Shown here piece after piece: positions 44,965 to 53,412 of a stretch of DNA of 64,000 nucleotides; position 1 is the stretch's first letter; each line of letters opens with the position of its first letter. This stretch comes from Flexilinea flocculi (lineage in GTDB: Bacteria > Chloroflexota > Anaerolineae > Anaerolineales > Anaerolineaceae). A program made the translations under genes and the position numbers. Below the pieces are notes generated by a model. It saw only the letters and a program-made list of their open reading frames with translations. It did no database searches and had not been told where the DNA came from. Where the stretch lies: positions 1,726,974 through 1,790,973 of the forward strand of contig NZ_DF968181.1 in the NCBI RefSeq assembly GCF_001192795.1. The letters are read 5' to 3'.

Positions 44965-46530
44965 ATGACATCACAGGCATTATATAGAAAATGGCGGCCG
45001 CAAACATGGGATGAAGTTGTCAGTCAAGAACATATCGTCCGTATCTTAAAAAATGCAATTCGCTCTGACCGTGTGGGTCATGCTTATCTTTTTTCCGGAC
45101 CGCGCGGTACGGGGAAAACGACAATTGCGAGAATTTTAGCGCGTGCTGTGAATTGTCTGGATTCTGATTTAGGAGCTCGCCCTTGTGATCACTGCAGCAA
45201 TTGCATAGCAATGAACGAAGGTAGATTTCTGGATATCATGGAGATTGATGCTGCCTCCAACACCAGTGTTGATGATGTGCGTGACCTGCGGGATAAGATC
45301 AATTTTTCTCCAACCCAGGGTCGCATGAAAGTCTATATTATTGATGAAGTTCATATGCTTTCAACTGCAGCATTTAACGCGTTATTAAAAACGTTGGAAG
45401 AACCTCCTTCGCACGCGATGTTCATTCTAGCAACAACTGAAATACATAAAATTCCGGCAACCGTTCTTTCTCGTTGTCAACACCATGAATTCCGCAGGAT
45501 CCCAGTGACTGACATTGTTCAATGGCTCCAAAAAATTTGCGCTGAAGAAAAAATTGACGCGCATCCGGACGCATTAACACTGATTGCCCGTCAAGCCACC
45601 GGCGCTATGAGGGATGCGATTTCAATGTTGGATCAGTTGTCTTCCAATGGTGAAAAAATAACGCTGCAAACAGCTCAAAATACTTTAGGAGTCGCTGCTA
45701 ACCAGGCAGTGATCGATCTGATCGGATCGATCACTGAATATAACACAGCGGAAGGATTATCAGCGCTTCATAAAGCACTCGATTCAGGAAGTGATTCACG
45801 CCAATTAGCACGTCAAGTTGTTGATTATTTGCGTCAGCTCCTGATTCTCCGTCTGGGAACAAATGAATCACTGGAAATCAGCTCAGAGAATCGAGCGCTT
45901 ATGCAACAACAATGCCAGAAAATCAGCACGGACAGACTTGTTAATATGATCCGCCTGTTCAATCAGGCGGCAGTGGACAGCCGTGTGGGATGGCATCCTG
46001 GTCTAAATCTGGAATTGGCATTGGCAGAAAGTTGTGTAGAGGAAAAACCAGTACAGGTCGTTGAGAAGTTGATTGAGAAAATTGCTGCAAAAAAACCTGA
46101 AGAATTTATCGCTGTTGACGATGACTTGGAAGAAACAGAAGACCAACCTTTAAAAGTGATTATAAAAAAAGGACAAATTCCTGATCCGACAGTAACAAAA
46201 GAAGAAATTGAAAGAAATTGGTCTAAAGTCCGTGCATTGATTAAACAACATGATGCAATTCTGGATGCAACGCTCAATCATGCGAAATTACTATATGTTC
46301 GTGATGGCGTTCTTTATCTGGGTTTTCCCAGAGAAATGATTAAAAATAAGGTTGAAGAAAACAGAAAAAGTTTGCTTTGGACAAGCGCTGCCATTTCCAA
46401 TATATTAGGCAAATCCGTCGGTGTTTCGCTCACTATCTTACGAAAGCGCTCTGCCGTTGCAGATTCCTCTGCCGGTCCATTGGTTGATGCAGCATTGCAA
46501 ATGGGAGGAAAGTTAGTTATTCAAAAATAA
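44965..46530 (+). CDS. dnaX: DNA polymerase III subunit gamma/tau
   Basis: 521 aa. AAA+ clamp loader: QALYRKWRPQTWDEVVSQEH, Walker A GPRGTGKT (about 46-53), the zinc module CDHCSNC preceded by an earlier Cys, Walker B IIDEVHML, and sensor 1 FILATTEIHKIPATVLSRCQ. Domain III follows to about 360, then a charged linker (KIAAKKPEEF) and a C-terminal tau-like domain. AAGGGG lies before the ATG. Two in-frame A-AAA-AAA slippery heptamers in the linker could give a short gamma form. Upstream of ybaB and recR, the conserved recombination/replication arrangement. Confidence 0.93.
   Translation: MTSQALYRKWRPQTWDEVVSQEHIVRILKNAIRSDRVGHAYLFSGPRGTGKTTIARILARAVNCLDSDLGARPCDHCSNCIAMNEGRFLDIMEIDAASNTSVDDVRDLRDKINFSPTQGRMKVYIIDEVHMLSTAAFNALLKTLEEPPSHAMFILATTEIHKIPATVLSRCQHHEFRRIPVTDIVQWLQKICAEEKIDAHPDALTLIARQATGAMRDAISMLDQLSSNGEKITLQTAQNTLGVAANQAVIDLIGSITEYNTAEGLSALHKALDSGSDSRQLARQVVDYLRQLLILRLGTNESLEISSENRALMQQQCQKISTDRLVNMIRLFNQAAVDSRVGWHPGLNLELALAESCVEEKPVQVVEKLIEKIAAKKPEEFIAVDDDLEETEDQPLKVIIKKGQIPDPTVTKEEIERNWSKVRALIKQHDAILDATLNHAKLLYVRDGVLYLGFPREMIKNKVEENRKSLLWTSAAISNILGKSVGVSLTILRKRSAVADSSAGPLVDAALQMGGKLVIQK
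46089..46095 (+). promoter_or_regulatory. Slippery heptamer 1 in dnaX
   Basis: GCA AAA AAA CCT in the dnaX frame: A-AAA-AAA is in the right phase for -1 slippage. In the -1 frame the next codons are ACC TGA, so a truncated product of about 378 residues would result. Confidence 0.4.
46164..46170 (+). promoter_or_regulatory. Slippery heptamer 2 in dnaX
   Basis: ATA AAA AAA GGA in frame, again A-AAA-AAA followed by G. After -1 slippage the frame reads four codons and stops at TGA (46182-46184), giving a product of about 406 residues. Confidence 0.45.
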
Positions 46531-46591
46531 TACTTTTCCAAATTTTGAAAAACCTTTTTGAAATAACCTCACTTCAGAAGATACTTTTATG

Positions 46592-46654
46592 CAGCAATTT
46601 GAAATAGAGACCCATTATTTGATCAAAGAATCCTCACTTTATTTGGAATTACTG
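46592..46654. repeat. Dispersed inverted-end element (shortest form)
   Basis: CAGCAATTTGAAATAGAG at the left and CTTTATTTGGAATTACTG at the right are imperfect reverse complements; 63 bp. In the 289-bp gap between dnaX and ybaB. Confidence 0.6.
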
Positions 46655-46681
46655 ATTCAGATTTCGAATCGGTGTTTCAGC

Positions 46682-46758
46682 CAGCTCTTCGAAATAAGGA
46701 TTGACTTTTCAAATAAAGAAAAAACAAAAAAGGAATCTTTTCATATTTCAAATTACTG
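46682..46758. repeat. Dispersed inverted-end element (short form)
   Basis: Left end CAGCTCTTCGAAATAAGG followed by ATTGACTTTTCAAATAAAG; right end CATATTTCAAATTACTG. 77 bp, 27 bp after another copy. A further half copy (ATTTCGAATCGGTG, 46661-46674) lies between them. Confidence 0.6.
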
Positions 46759-46819
46759 AATTTTATGATTGATGTGGTATAAATTCTAAAGTTTAGCATA
46801 ATGAATTAGGAGAAAACAA

Positions 46820-47173
46820 ATGGCAAAGGGATATGGAAAAATGGGCGGCGGACGGCCGATGGGAAATCCAGGAGCGATGCGTCAACAATTATTGGATATG
46901 CAGAAAAAAATTGAAGAGGAACAAACGAAATTAGCTGACGCGCTTGTTACCGCAACAGTTGGCGGTGGAGCTGTCAAGATTACAATGACAGGTGATCAAG
47001 TCTGTAAAAGCATATCGATTGATCCGGATTTTTTGAAAGACACTGATGCAGAGATGCTGCAGGATATATTATTAAGCGGAATCAATATGGCACTTGATCA
47101 AAGCAGAAAATTGCAGGAAGAAAAAATGAGCCCGTTCACCGGCGGTTTGTCTGGACTCGGTTTGGGTTTCTGA
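46820..47173 (+). CDS. ybaB: YbaB/EbfC nucleoid-associated protein
   Basis: 117 aa. A Gly/Met-rich N-terminus (KGYGKMGGGRPMGNPGAM) is followed by the YbaB fold: LLDMQKKIEEEQTKLADALV, TATVGGGAVKITMTGDQ and the acidic DPDFLKDTDAEMLQDILLSG. It binds DNA as a dimer and is nearly always encoded next to recR and dnaX. AGGAG lies before the ATG and a CATAAT box further upstream. It is 7 bp from recR. Confidence 0.92.
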   Translation: MAKGYGKMGGGRPMGNPGAMRQQLLDMQKKIEEEQTKLADALVTATVGGGAVKITMTGDQVCKSISIDPDFLKDTDAEMLQDILLSGINMALDQSRKLQEEKMSPFTGGLSGLGLGF

Positions 47174-47180
47174 TGCCGAT

Positions 47181-47786
47181 ATGTCAAATGTTCCAGCGCC
47201 AGTTCAAAATCTAATAGATGCTTTTTCGAGACTGCCCGGCATCGGACCGAGAACAGCGTCAAGGTTGACTTTTTTTCTTTTGAGGAATCAGGATGATATC
47301 GGATTGAAGCTTGCAGAAGCTTTGGTAAATTTAAAATCTGCTACCGGATTATGCAAAGAATGTTTCAATATAACGCTTTCCGGTCAAGACCGGTGTGAAA
47401 TTTGTTCCAATGATCAACGTGATCAGGATGTTATCTGTGTGGTTGAAGCACCAATGGATGTCATTGTTCTTGAACAATCGGGAGGATTCAAAGGGAAATA
47501 TCACGTGCTGCATGGAGTTCTTTCCCCCATTGAAGGAATCAATCCAGAGGACATCCGGTTAGAACCGTTATTTAAACGAATCGCCGAAGGAAAAATAAGA
47601 GAAGTTATCATTGCAACCAATCCATCCATGGAAGGTGATGCTACTGCTCTTTATATACGACAAAAATTAGAGCCTTATCACATTCGAATTACACGTTTAG
47701 CAAGGGGACTTCCGGCTGGTGGTGAATTGGAATATGCCGATCAAAACACACTGCTTCGCGCACTTTCCGGCCGTCAGGAAATTTGA
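47181..47786 (+). CDS. recR: Recombination mediator RecR
   Basis: 201 aa, usual length. HhH motif RLPGIGPRTASRLTFFLL, C4 zinc finger CKECFNITLSGQDRCEIC, Toprim domain VICVVEAPMDVIVLEQSGGF, KGKYHVLHGVLSPIEGINPE and ATNPSMEGDATALYI, and the C-terminal RLARGLPAGGELEYADQNTL. It loads RecA at gaps with RecO and RecF. It is the last gene before a strong terminator. Confidence 0.95.
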   Translation: MSNVPAPVQNLIDAFSRLPGIGPRTASRLTFFLLRNQDDIGLKLAEALVNLKSATGLCKECFNITLSGQDRCEICSNDQRDQDVICVVEAPMDVIVLEQSGGFKGKYHVLHGVLSPIEGINPEDIRLEPLFKRIAEGKIREVIIATNPSMEGDATALYIRQKLEPYHIRITRLARGLPAGGELEYADQNTLLRALSGRQEI

Positions 47787-47824
47787 TTGCTTCTTCATTT
47801 TAGGTTATTTTGTGAAACAAAAAA

Positions 47825-47868
47825 AGCAGGTAATTCTTGTTTGAATCAAGAATTACTTGCTTTTTTTT
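47825..47868. terminator. Strong intrinsic terminator after recR
   Basis: GCAGGTAATTCTTG (47825-47838) pairs with CAAGAATTACTTGC (47846-47859), followed by nine T. A-run on the left side makes it bidirectional; the convergent NBR1-Ig gene ends 14 bp further on. Confidence 0.88.
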
Positions 47869-47881
47869 TAATACGCAGAAA

Positions 47882-48637
47882 TTATTCAGGAACGTAAATA
47901 TAGAATGAAAAAGGACAGAAAATTCCTTCCTCATCTTCCTTTCGTTGTCCGCTGGCAATTTCACTGGATCTGCTCTTAACCAGAGCATAGGTTGCAAAAT
48001 ATTTGTTATCATCATGCAGCTTTTCTTGAGGTGCTTCCATTCGGATTTTCCAATGGACAGAATCTCCAGGATGGATAATCCAGGCTTGATCGTAATCTTT
48101 ATCCAGGTCGTACAAATATAAATTGTCAATCTCCAAACGCATACCGGTATATTGCATGACATCCATATCGGTATCCCAGTCTTTTGTTCCAGTATTCGTA
48201 ATGGTCACATCAAAATCGAAATCTTCGCCAAAGCCCATCTTTTGATAGTATTTTGGTGAGTTGACAACGACATTGCAAGCATATTCAGAAGGTGAAACTT
48301 TTGTATCAGTGGGAATCATGCGAATTGCGGGATCCGGTGTTGAAGTTGACCACCAAAAGTATTTTGCTGAACTGGATTGAGAGGTAGTTGGTAATACGGT
48401 TGGCGTATTGGATGGAACAGGTGTATTTTTTTTGAGTGTCTGAAGTTCTGATTCTGCCTGCAGCGTTTTTACAACAAAATTTTCGACTACAAGTGATTCG
48501 GATTTTGTTTTTTGTTCTGCTGACTGAAATGAATTCGATGCTGAAATCGGTTGCGTTGCGTGTGAAAAAGATACAACAAGACTGCTGATGAATACTATTG
48601 CGATGCTAAACGACAATACCTTTTTAATTCTGATCAT
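47882..48637 (-). CDS. Exported NBR1-type Ig-like domain protein
   Basis: 251 aa. Signal peptide (VLSFSIAIVFISSLVVSFSH), a low-complexity region rich in Thr/Pro/Ser (about 60-105, STPDP and TVLPTT), then the Nbr1-FW (Ig-like) domain: FDVTITNTGTKDWDTD, YDQAWIIHPGDSVHWKIRM and a YALVKSRSSEIASGQ strand. Such domains are frequent on exported proteins of Anaerolineae. AAAGGA lies before the ATG. No catalytic domain is present, so a binding or structural envelope role is inferred. Confidence 0.8.
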   Translation of the reverse strand: MIRIKKVLSFSIAIVFISSLVVSFSHATQPISASNSFQSAEQKTKSESLVVENFVVKTLQAESELQTLKKNTPVPSNTPTVLPTTSQSSSAKYFWWSTSTPDPAIRMIPTDTKVSPSEYACNVVVNSPKYYQKMGFGEDFDFDVTITNTGTKDWDTDMDVMQYTGMRLEIDNLYLYDLDKDYDQAWIIHPGDSVHWKIRMEAPQEKLHDDNKYFATYALVKSRSSEIASGQRKEDEEGIFCPFSFYIYVPE

Positions 48638-48704
48638 TTTTATCCTTTCATATCACTTCGTTACCAAAGTAATTTTACTGTATTTTTTTGTCTCAGTTCC
48701 GATA

Positions 48705-48796
48705 CAGCATATCGAAATGGGAGAAGGATTTATTGTGAGTTCACGCTTTGAATAAGAAAACACAACAAAAATTTTTTTCCTGATTTCGATTTGCTG
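48705..48796. repeat. Dispersed inverted-end element (short form)
   Basis: CAGCATATCGAAATGGG at the left and TGATTTCGATTTGCTG at the right are reverse complements with few mismatches; 92 bp. Inner part has GCTTTGAATAAGAAAACACA. In the 328-bp gap between two divergent genes. Confidence 0.65.
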
Positions 48797-48805
48797 AATC
48801 CAATT

Positions 48806-48893
48806 CAGTAATTTGAACTGTGGACTTGCGATTCGAATCTATAATAAAATACATCACAACAATAAAGATTCTTCTGCATATTTCGAATTTTTG
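48806..48893. repeat. Dispersed inverted-end element (short form)
   Basis: Left end CAGTAATTTGAACTGTGG; right end CATATTTCGAATTTTTG; 88 bp, 9 bp after the previous copy. The pair fills most of the gap between the NBR1-Ig and FliB-like genes. Confidence 0.6.
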
Positions 48894-48965
48894 CTTCCAA
48901 TTGAGAAATAGACGTTTCTTGTTTACAATTAGTTTCAAAATAAATTTACTATTTACGAGTGAAAT

Positions 48966-50237
48966 ATGGGGCTATATCAAAGAATTAACGCATATACACC
49001 GGAATGGATGAAAGATTTTTACTGCCTTGGAACCGATTGTCCGAATACCTGCTGCAAGGGATGGAATATTCCGGTTGATCAGGCCCATGCAGAAAAATAT
49101 GAAAATTTGGATGATTCTGAATTATCCCCCATATTGATGAATGTCTTCAAAAAAATTAGAGTCAAGAAAAATGGGAAACAAGAAAATCGCTACTTCCTTA
49201 AGTTGTTAGATCAGGAAGGAGATTTATGTCCGCTTTTAGATAAAACAAGAATGTGCAGGCTGCAAAAAAAATATGGTTCAGAAATTTTATGTACAACCTG
49301 TTATTTTTTTCCAAAGATACTCTGGCAGATTGAAGACCAGTGGTCACTCAGCGCTTCATTGTCCTGTCCGGAAGTATTGCGAAAAGCGATTTTAAGTACC
49401 GATCCAATCCGTTTTTCATGGATAGAAACAGATCAAGACCCGGATTCGGAATGGCTTGATATATCACTGGTCAGCGATAAGCGCATGCAAATGTTGTTAT
49501 TAAACAGACAAAAAATCGTCGATATAATGATTATGCTCCTCCAAAATAAGAACGACCTGATTCCCAACAAATTATTTTGCGTATGTGCTTTTTTAAACAG
49601 GCTTGGAATTCTTCTAAACTCAGAAGAAAATTCAAGTTTCGATCTGATGATTGCTGAAGCAGTTGATTACATTCATAAGAACGGGATTAATCCGGTCAGA
49701 CCAGTCGATTCAGTAGAGGATTTAGCCAGATGGTTACAATTGCTAAGTCTGACCTTCAACTGGGGTTTGGAATCCAGCGCCAGATATCATACAGCTATTC
49801 AAAAAGATTTTCTTCAACTACTTTCCTATGCGAAAAATCCATTAATCATTATGGCGGAAAATTATCTTTTTGCCCGAAATCAGGTTTTCTACCCTTTTCT
49901 TAGAAATAATCCCTATTTGCTCGAAAATTTCCTTGTACATTTCATTTTTTCTGACTTTTTGAAACAATTTTCAATTTATCAAAATGAAACCACGAATGTT
50001 TCAAATATCCTTCAATTTGAAATTCTCCAATTATGCGCAGTTTTTTCTTTAATGCAGTTCCTTTTTGTCAAACAAAGTTTAATTTCAGGAGAAATGGATT
50101 CTTCAATCTTTTTGGAAGTTATCTATCAAGCCGATCAGAGTTATCTTCATTATCCGATGTACATTTCCCAAAGTATGCGCCATTTTCCAAATATGCCACT
50201 GAAAGAAGAGGACATTAGAATGCTTTTGTCGTGTTGA
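48966..50237 (+). CDS. FliB-like lysine N-methylase family protein
   Basis: 423 aa. N-terminal Cys cluster FYCLGTDCPNTCCKGWNIPV (about 19-38) followed by CPLLDKTRMCRLQKKYGSE and LCTTCYFFPK, the arrangement of FliB/YkgJ-type proteins that carry a metal or Fe-S centre. FliB methylates flagellin lysines in Salmonella. The C-terminal two thirds are helical and poorly conserved. No flagellar gene is in the window, so the target is unknown. The 3' end overlaps the convergent HAD gene by 23 bp. Confidence 0.75.
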   Translation: MGLYQRINAYTPEWMKDFYCLGTDCPNTCCKGWNIPVDQAHAEKYENLDDSELSPILMNVFKKIRVKKNGKQENRYFLKLLDQEGDLCPLLDKTRMCRLQKKYGSEILCTTCYFFPKILWQIEDQWSLSASLSCPEVLRKAILSTDPIRFSWIETDQDPDSEWLDISLVSDKRMQMLLLNRQKIVDIMIMLLQNKNDLIPNKLFCVCAFLNRLGILLNSEENSSFDLMIAEAVDYIHKNGINPVRPVDSVEDLARWLQLLSLTFNWGLESSARYHTAIQKDFLQLLSYAKNPLIIMAENYLFARNQVFYPFLRNNPYLLENFLVHFIFSDFLKQFSIYQNETTNVSNILQFEILQLCAVFSLMQFLFVKQSLISGEMDSSIFLEVIYQADQSYLHYPMYISQSMRHFPNMPLKEEDIRMLLSC

Positions 50238-51441
50238 AGAAAACATCCAAAGCTTCATTGACGTTTGGATAGATTTGTGCTCCGAGATTCTGCAGTTGCA
50301 ATTTCTTCTCTTCGGTCGAATAAATACCATAAGCCTCAATCTCAGGGTAATAGCCATAGTCGCTGAAAATTTTTCCTGCACTTATACAAGATTGGATACC
50401 AGAAGCCGAATCTTCGAAAACAGCTATGCGAATTTTTGATCCTTCCTGGATAAATTGCCCCAGTGGATTGGATAATAAATTTCCCTCAACCCATCGATCA
50501 TAGACCATTTTAGCTGTTTCCAGCGCTTCTGTTTGACTTTGTATCATCGTGTTCAGTATGGATGCGATTGAATGAAAGGGATGGGGTTTGAGAAAGGAAT
50601 CTTTTGGCAAATGATATTTATTTTCAATATAACTCAAACTGCCCACGCCGATAACTGGTATCGCATGCTCATCCCATCCAATTAATCGGAATGCGATTTC
50701 TGCTTCCGGCAGAATAAAATGGGAATCTGCCTCTGTTGCACCGATCGCATCCGGAAGCAAGTTTGGGCGGGCAGTCAGTATTGCCGTGTGAAAACCATCC
50801 TTTTTTTGGATCAGCCGATCTCGGTGTTCTTCAGACAGAATCGGAAAATCAACTACTTCGAGATTTGGCGCAATTTGTTCCTGAATATTAAGCTGAAACC
50901 GGTTGTTCATATATTCCGTACCTAACAATTGTGTTTCCAATCTTCGGAATAATGGAGAACGATAGATATCTAACGAGTTTAATAAAATCTCTTCCAAAAT
51001 TGGATCATTCCAAATTCGCGGCAAAACACTATGCTGTTGATTTCGTATACAATTATGATAAATCGCCAAAGCTGGTATTTCTTTGTTTGAAAGTGCTTTT
51101 GAAAAATCAATGATCTTGTTTTTCAAAAAAGATAGGAATTGTTCCTGTTCACCGATTGACGGCAGATTGCCCGACTGATCAATAGAAATAAAATTTGGAT
51201 GTTCACCTCTCACTTCGGCAAACCATTCAAGAAACGCGGCGATAGTCAAAGGTACCATATCCCATTCAGCCTGAATGGAAAAAAATTCAAAGGTTTCAGC
51301 GATACGATCATTCACATGCAAATGAGGTTGTCCCAAAAACGTAAGATAATAATTTACCGTATCGGCATAGGAATGACGGTATCCGCCTGGTTGAATTAAA
51401 ACGCCGTCTATATCCAGCAATACAAAAGTATTTTCTATCAT
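50215..51441 (-). CDS. HAD-superfamily hydrolase-like protein
   Basis: 408 aa, long for a HAD protein. Motif I is FVLLDIDGVLIQPGGYRHSY (Asp8, Asp10); a large inserted cap follows (about 30-210); AILTARPNLLPDAIGA resembles motif II (S/T), and IRIAVFEDSASGIQSCISAG near 350 is motif IV. Substrate is unknown. A terminator separates it from the upstream palmitoyltransferase-like gene, so it is probably expressed on its own. AAAGG lies before the ATG. Confidence 0.7.
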   Translation of the reverse strand: MIENTFVLLDIDGVLIQPGGYRHSYADTVNYYLTFLGQPHLHVNDRIAETFEFFSIQAEWDMVPLTIAAFLEWFAEVRGEHPNFISIDQSGNLPSIGEQEQFLSFLKNKIIDFSKALSNKEIPALAIYHNCIRNQQHSVLPRIWNDPILEEILLNSLDIYRSPLFRRLETQLLGTEYMNNRFQLNIQEQIAPNLEVVDFPILSEEHRDRLIQKKDGFHTAILTARPNLLPDAIGATEADSHFILPEAEIAFRLIGWDEHAIPVIGVGSLSYIENKYHLPKDSFLKPHPFHSIASILNTMIQSQTEALETAKMVYDRWVEGNLLSNPLGQFIQEGSKIRIAVFEDSASGIQSCISAGKIFSDYGYYPEIEAYGIYSTEEKKLQLQNLGAQIYPNVNEALDVFFNTTKAF

Positions 51442-51463
51442 AAAAAACCCATCACCTTTAAAA

Positions 51464-51495
51464 AATGGCGGGACATAATTAAACGCCCCGCCATT
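51464..51495 (-). terminator. Intrinsic terminator of the fni-SPT operon
   Basis: AATGGCGGG (51464-51472) pairs with CCCGCCATT (51487-51495). On the minus strand the stem is followed by a T-run, 25 bp after the stop of the SPT-like gene. Confidence 0.75.
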
Positions 51496-51519
51496 GTAGA
51501 TCCTCTTGTAACAATATTC

Positions 51520-52698
51520 TTAAATCAAACCCACTTTTTTCCCGACTACTTTAAAAGTATCAAGCACCTGATCCAATTGTTCTTCGGTATGTGTAGCCAT
51601 ATAACTTGTCCGCAACAACTGCCTTCCTGGAGGGGTTGCAGGGGAAATAACAGAATTCACAAACACACCATTTTCAAATAAACCTTGTGCCATTTCAAAG
51701 GTTTTATCATTATCTCCGATCAAAATGGGAATAATAGGAGTAACAGAATTACCGATGTTAAAACCAAGATCCCTGAATCCTTTGCGCATTTTCTCGCCAT
51801 TGTGGATCAGTTTTGCATTCCATTCCGGTTCAGCTACCATAATTCTCAGCGCAGCTAATGCGGCAGCTGTGCTGGCAGGCTGAATACTTGCGCTGAAAAT
51901 CATAGATCGGGCATGATGTTTGATGTATTGTACAACATCAGTATCACCGGCGATAAAACCGCCCAATGAGGCAAAACTTTTGCTGAATGTAGACATAATT
52001 AAATCAACTTCATCAGTCAATCCAAATTGAGCCGATGTTCCGTGGCCTCCGCCGGTTACACCGATTCCATGGGCGTCATCGACCATGAGCCGTGCCCCAT
52101 ATCTCTTCGCAATCGGTACCAGAAGATCAAGTGGAGCCAGATCTCCTTCCATACTGAAAAGGCCATCCACAATAATCATTTTTCCTGCATCTTCCGGAAT
52201 AGATTGGAGAACGCGTTCAAGATGGTCCATATCATTATGGGAAAATCGTTCTAATTTTCCATAAGACAATTTGACACCGTCATAAATACTTGCGTGTGAA
52301 TCTTTATCCAGAACTGCGTAATCTCCCCTGCCAATTAATGCGCTGATCGTCCCAAGATTGACCTGCATACCGGTGGAAAATACCAATGCAGCTTTTTTCC
52401 CAACAAAGTCAGCAATTTCATGCTCTAACGTTTCATGTAATTCAATGGAACCATTGAGGTATCGAGAACCAGTACAGCTTGTTCCATATTTTCTGATGGC
52501 TTCAATGGCAGCTTCGCGTACTTTCGGATGTGTAGTTAACCCAAGATAATTATTCGAACCACACATTATCAATTTTTTACCCTTATAACTTGCTACATTG
52601 CCTTCATTTTCAGACAACGGAAGGAAATAAGGATACTGACCATTTCGAATCATTTCCTTGATATAGTCATCAGCGTAACATTTTTCAAAAATATCCAT
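51520..52698 (-). CDS. Alpha-oxoamine synthase, serine palmitoyltransferase-like
   Basis: 392 aa, PLP fold type I. Motifs: GSNNYLGLTTHPKV (about 47), GSRYLNGSIELHETLE, LVFSTGMQVNLGTISAL, DKDSHASIYDG with His135 stacking on PLP, VDDAHGIG (about 206-213), and Lys240 in STFSKSFASLGG. The C-terminal SPATPPGRQLLRTSYMATHT is close to bacterial serine palmitoyltransferases, as is the DxDSHASIYDG block. Relatives with the same fold are KBL (2-amino-3-ketobutyrate ligase) and BioF; neither tdh nor other bio genes are adjacent. With the KDSR-like reductase at 25261-26109, condensing serine and an acyl-CoA to a 3-ketosphingoid base is plausible. Confidence 0.75.
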   Translation of the reverse strand: MDIFEKCYADDYIKEMIRNGQYPYFLPLSENEGNVASYKGKKLIMCGSNNYLGLTTHPKVREAAIEAIRKYGTSCTGSRYLNGSIELHETLEHEIADFVGKKAALVFSTGMQVNLGTISALIGRGDYAVLDKDSHASIYDGVKLSYGKLERFSHNDMDHLERVLQSIPEDAGKMIIVDGLFSMEGDLAPLDLLVPIAKRYGARLMVDDAHGIGVTGGGHGTSAQFGLTDEVDLIMSTFSKSFASLGGFIAGDTDVVQYIKHHARSMIFSASIQPASTAAALAALRIMVAEPEWNAKLIHNGEKMRKGFRDLGFNIGNSVTPIIPILIGDNDKTFEMAQGLFENGVFVNSVISPATPPGRQLLRTSYMATHTEEQLDQVLDTFKVVGKKVGLI

Positions 52699-52824
52699 AA
52701 TAAGCCCCTATGAAAAAGAATGAGAAATAATAACAAAAAAAACGGGATTTAATAACTGTTTTGAATTGAATCTTCCACATTATACGATTAATGTTAATTC
52801 TTCGATCTTTTTTATTCTGATTGA

Positions 52825-53412
52825 TTACAGCAAAACATCCATTTTTAATCGTTCAAAAAATTCATTGCGCAAAGTATTATTTGAATCAAAAACACCAGTA
52901 AATAGACTGGTTACTAATTTTGCCTGTTCTTTTTTTACACCACGCATCCTGGCACATAAATGGCTGGCCTCTACTACCACAGCAATTCCCTTTGGTGCCA
53001 ACACGGATTGAATGGCTTCCATTATCTGGTGAGTCATACGTTCCTGAACCTGAAGACGTCGGGCATACATATCCACGATACGGGGGATTTTTGACAAACC
53101 GATTATCTTTCCATCTGGAATATAGGCAACATGTACTTTTCCAAAAAAAGGCATTAAATGATGCTCGCAAAGACTATAGAATTCGATGTCCCGAATCAGA
53201 ATCATGCCTTCAGCAGCTTCATGGAAAACGGCTCCGTTCACAATTTTAACCAAATCCGCCTGATATCCGCTGCAAATCTCCTGGAACATTTTTTCAACAC
53301 GATCGGGAGTGCCAATTAATCCTTCCCGTGTTGAATCTTCTCCAATCGCTGCTAAGATAATTCCAACAGCGTCACGAATTGTATTATTCTTATCTGTTGT
53401 ATTCTGAATCAT
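52825..53412 (-). CDS. folE: GTP cyclohydrolase I
   Basis: 195 aa from the ATG at 53412, which overlaps the upstream prenyl synthase stop (ATGA); the longer frame to 53496 is inside that gene. Zinc ligands Cys82 and His85 in [20 protein letters not shown] and the third Cys in [11 protein letters not shown] are present, as is the [20 protein letters not shown] helix. It converts GTP to dihydroneopterin triphosphate for folate or queuosine-type deazapurines. Standing in an isoprenoid operon is unusual. Confidence 0.93.
   Translation of the reverse strand: MIQNTTDKNNTIRDAVGIILAAIGEDSTREGLIGTPDRVEKMFQEICSGYQADLVKIVNGAVFHEAAEGMILIRDIEFYSLCEHHLMPFFGKVHVAYIPDGKIIGLSKIPRIVDMYARRLQVQERMTHQIMEAIQSVLAPKGIAVVVEASHLCARMRGVKKEQAKLVTSLFTGVFDSNNTLRNEFFERLKMDVLL

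Noticed and set aside
24822-48840. GATTCGAATC-like words that resemble the T-loop of tRNA genes
   Set aside because: No cloverleaf arms or CCA end around them; they belong to the dispersed repeat family.
51520-52698. Naming the alpha-oxoamine synthase kbl or bioF
   Set aside because: No tdh or biotin genes adjoin, and the DxDSHASIYDG and SPATPPGRQ segments are nearer to serine palmitoyltransferase; left without a gene symbol.
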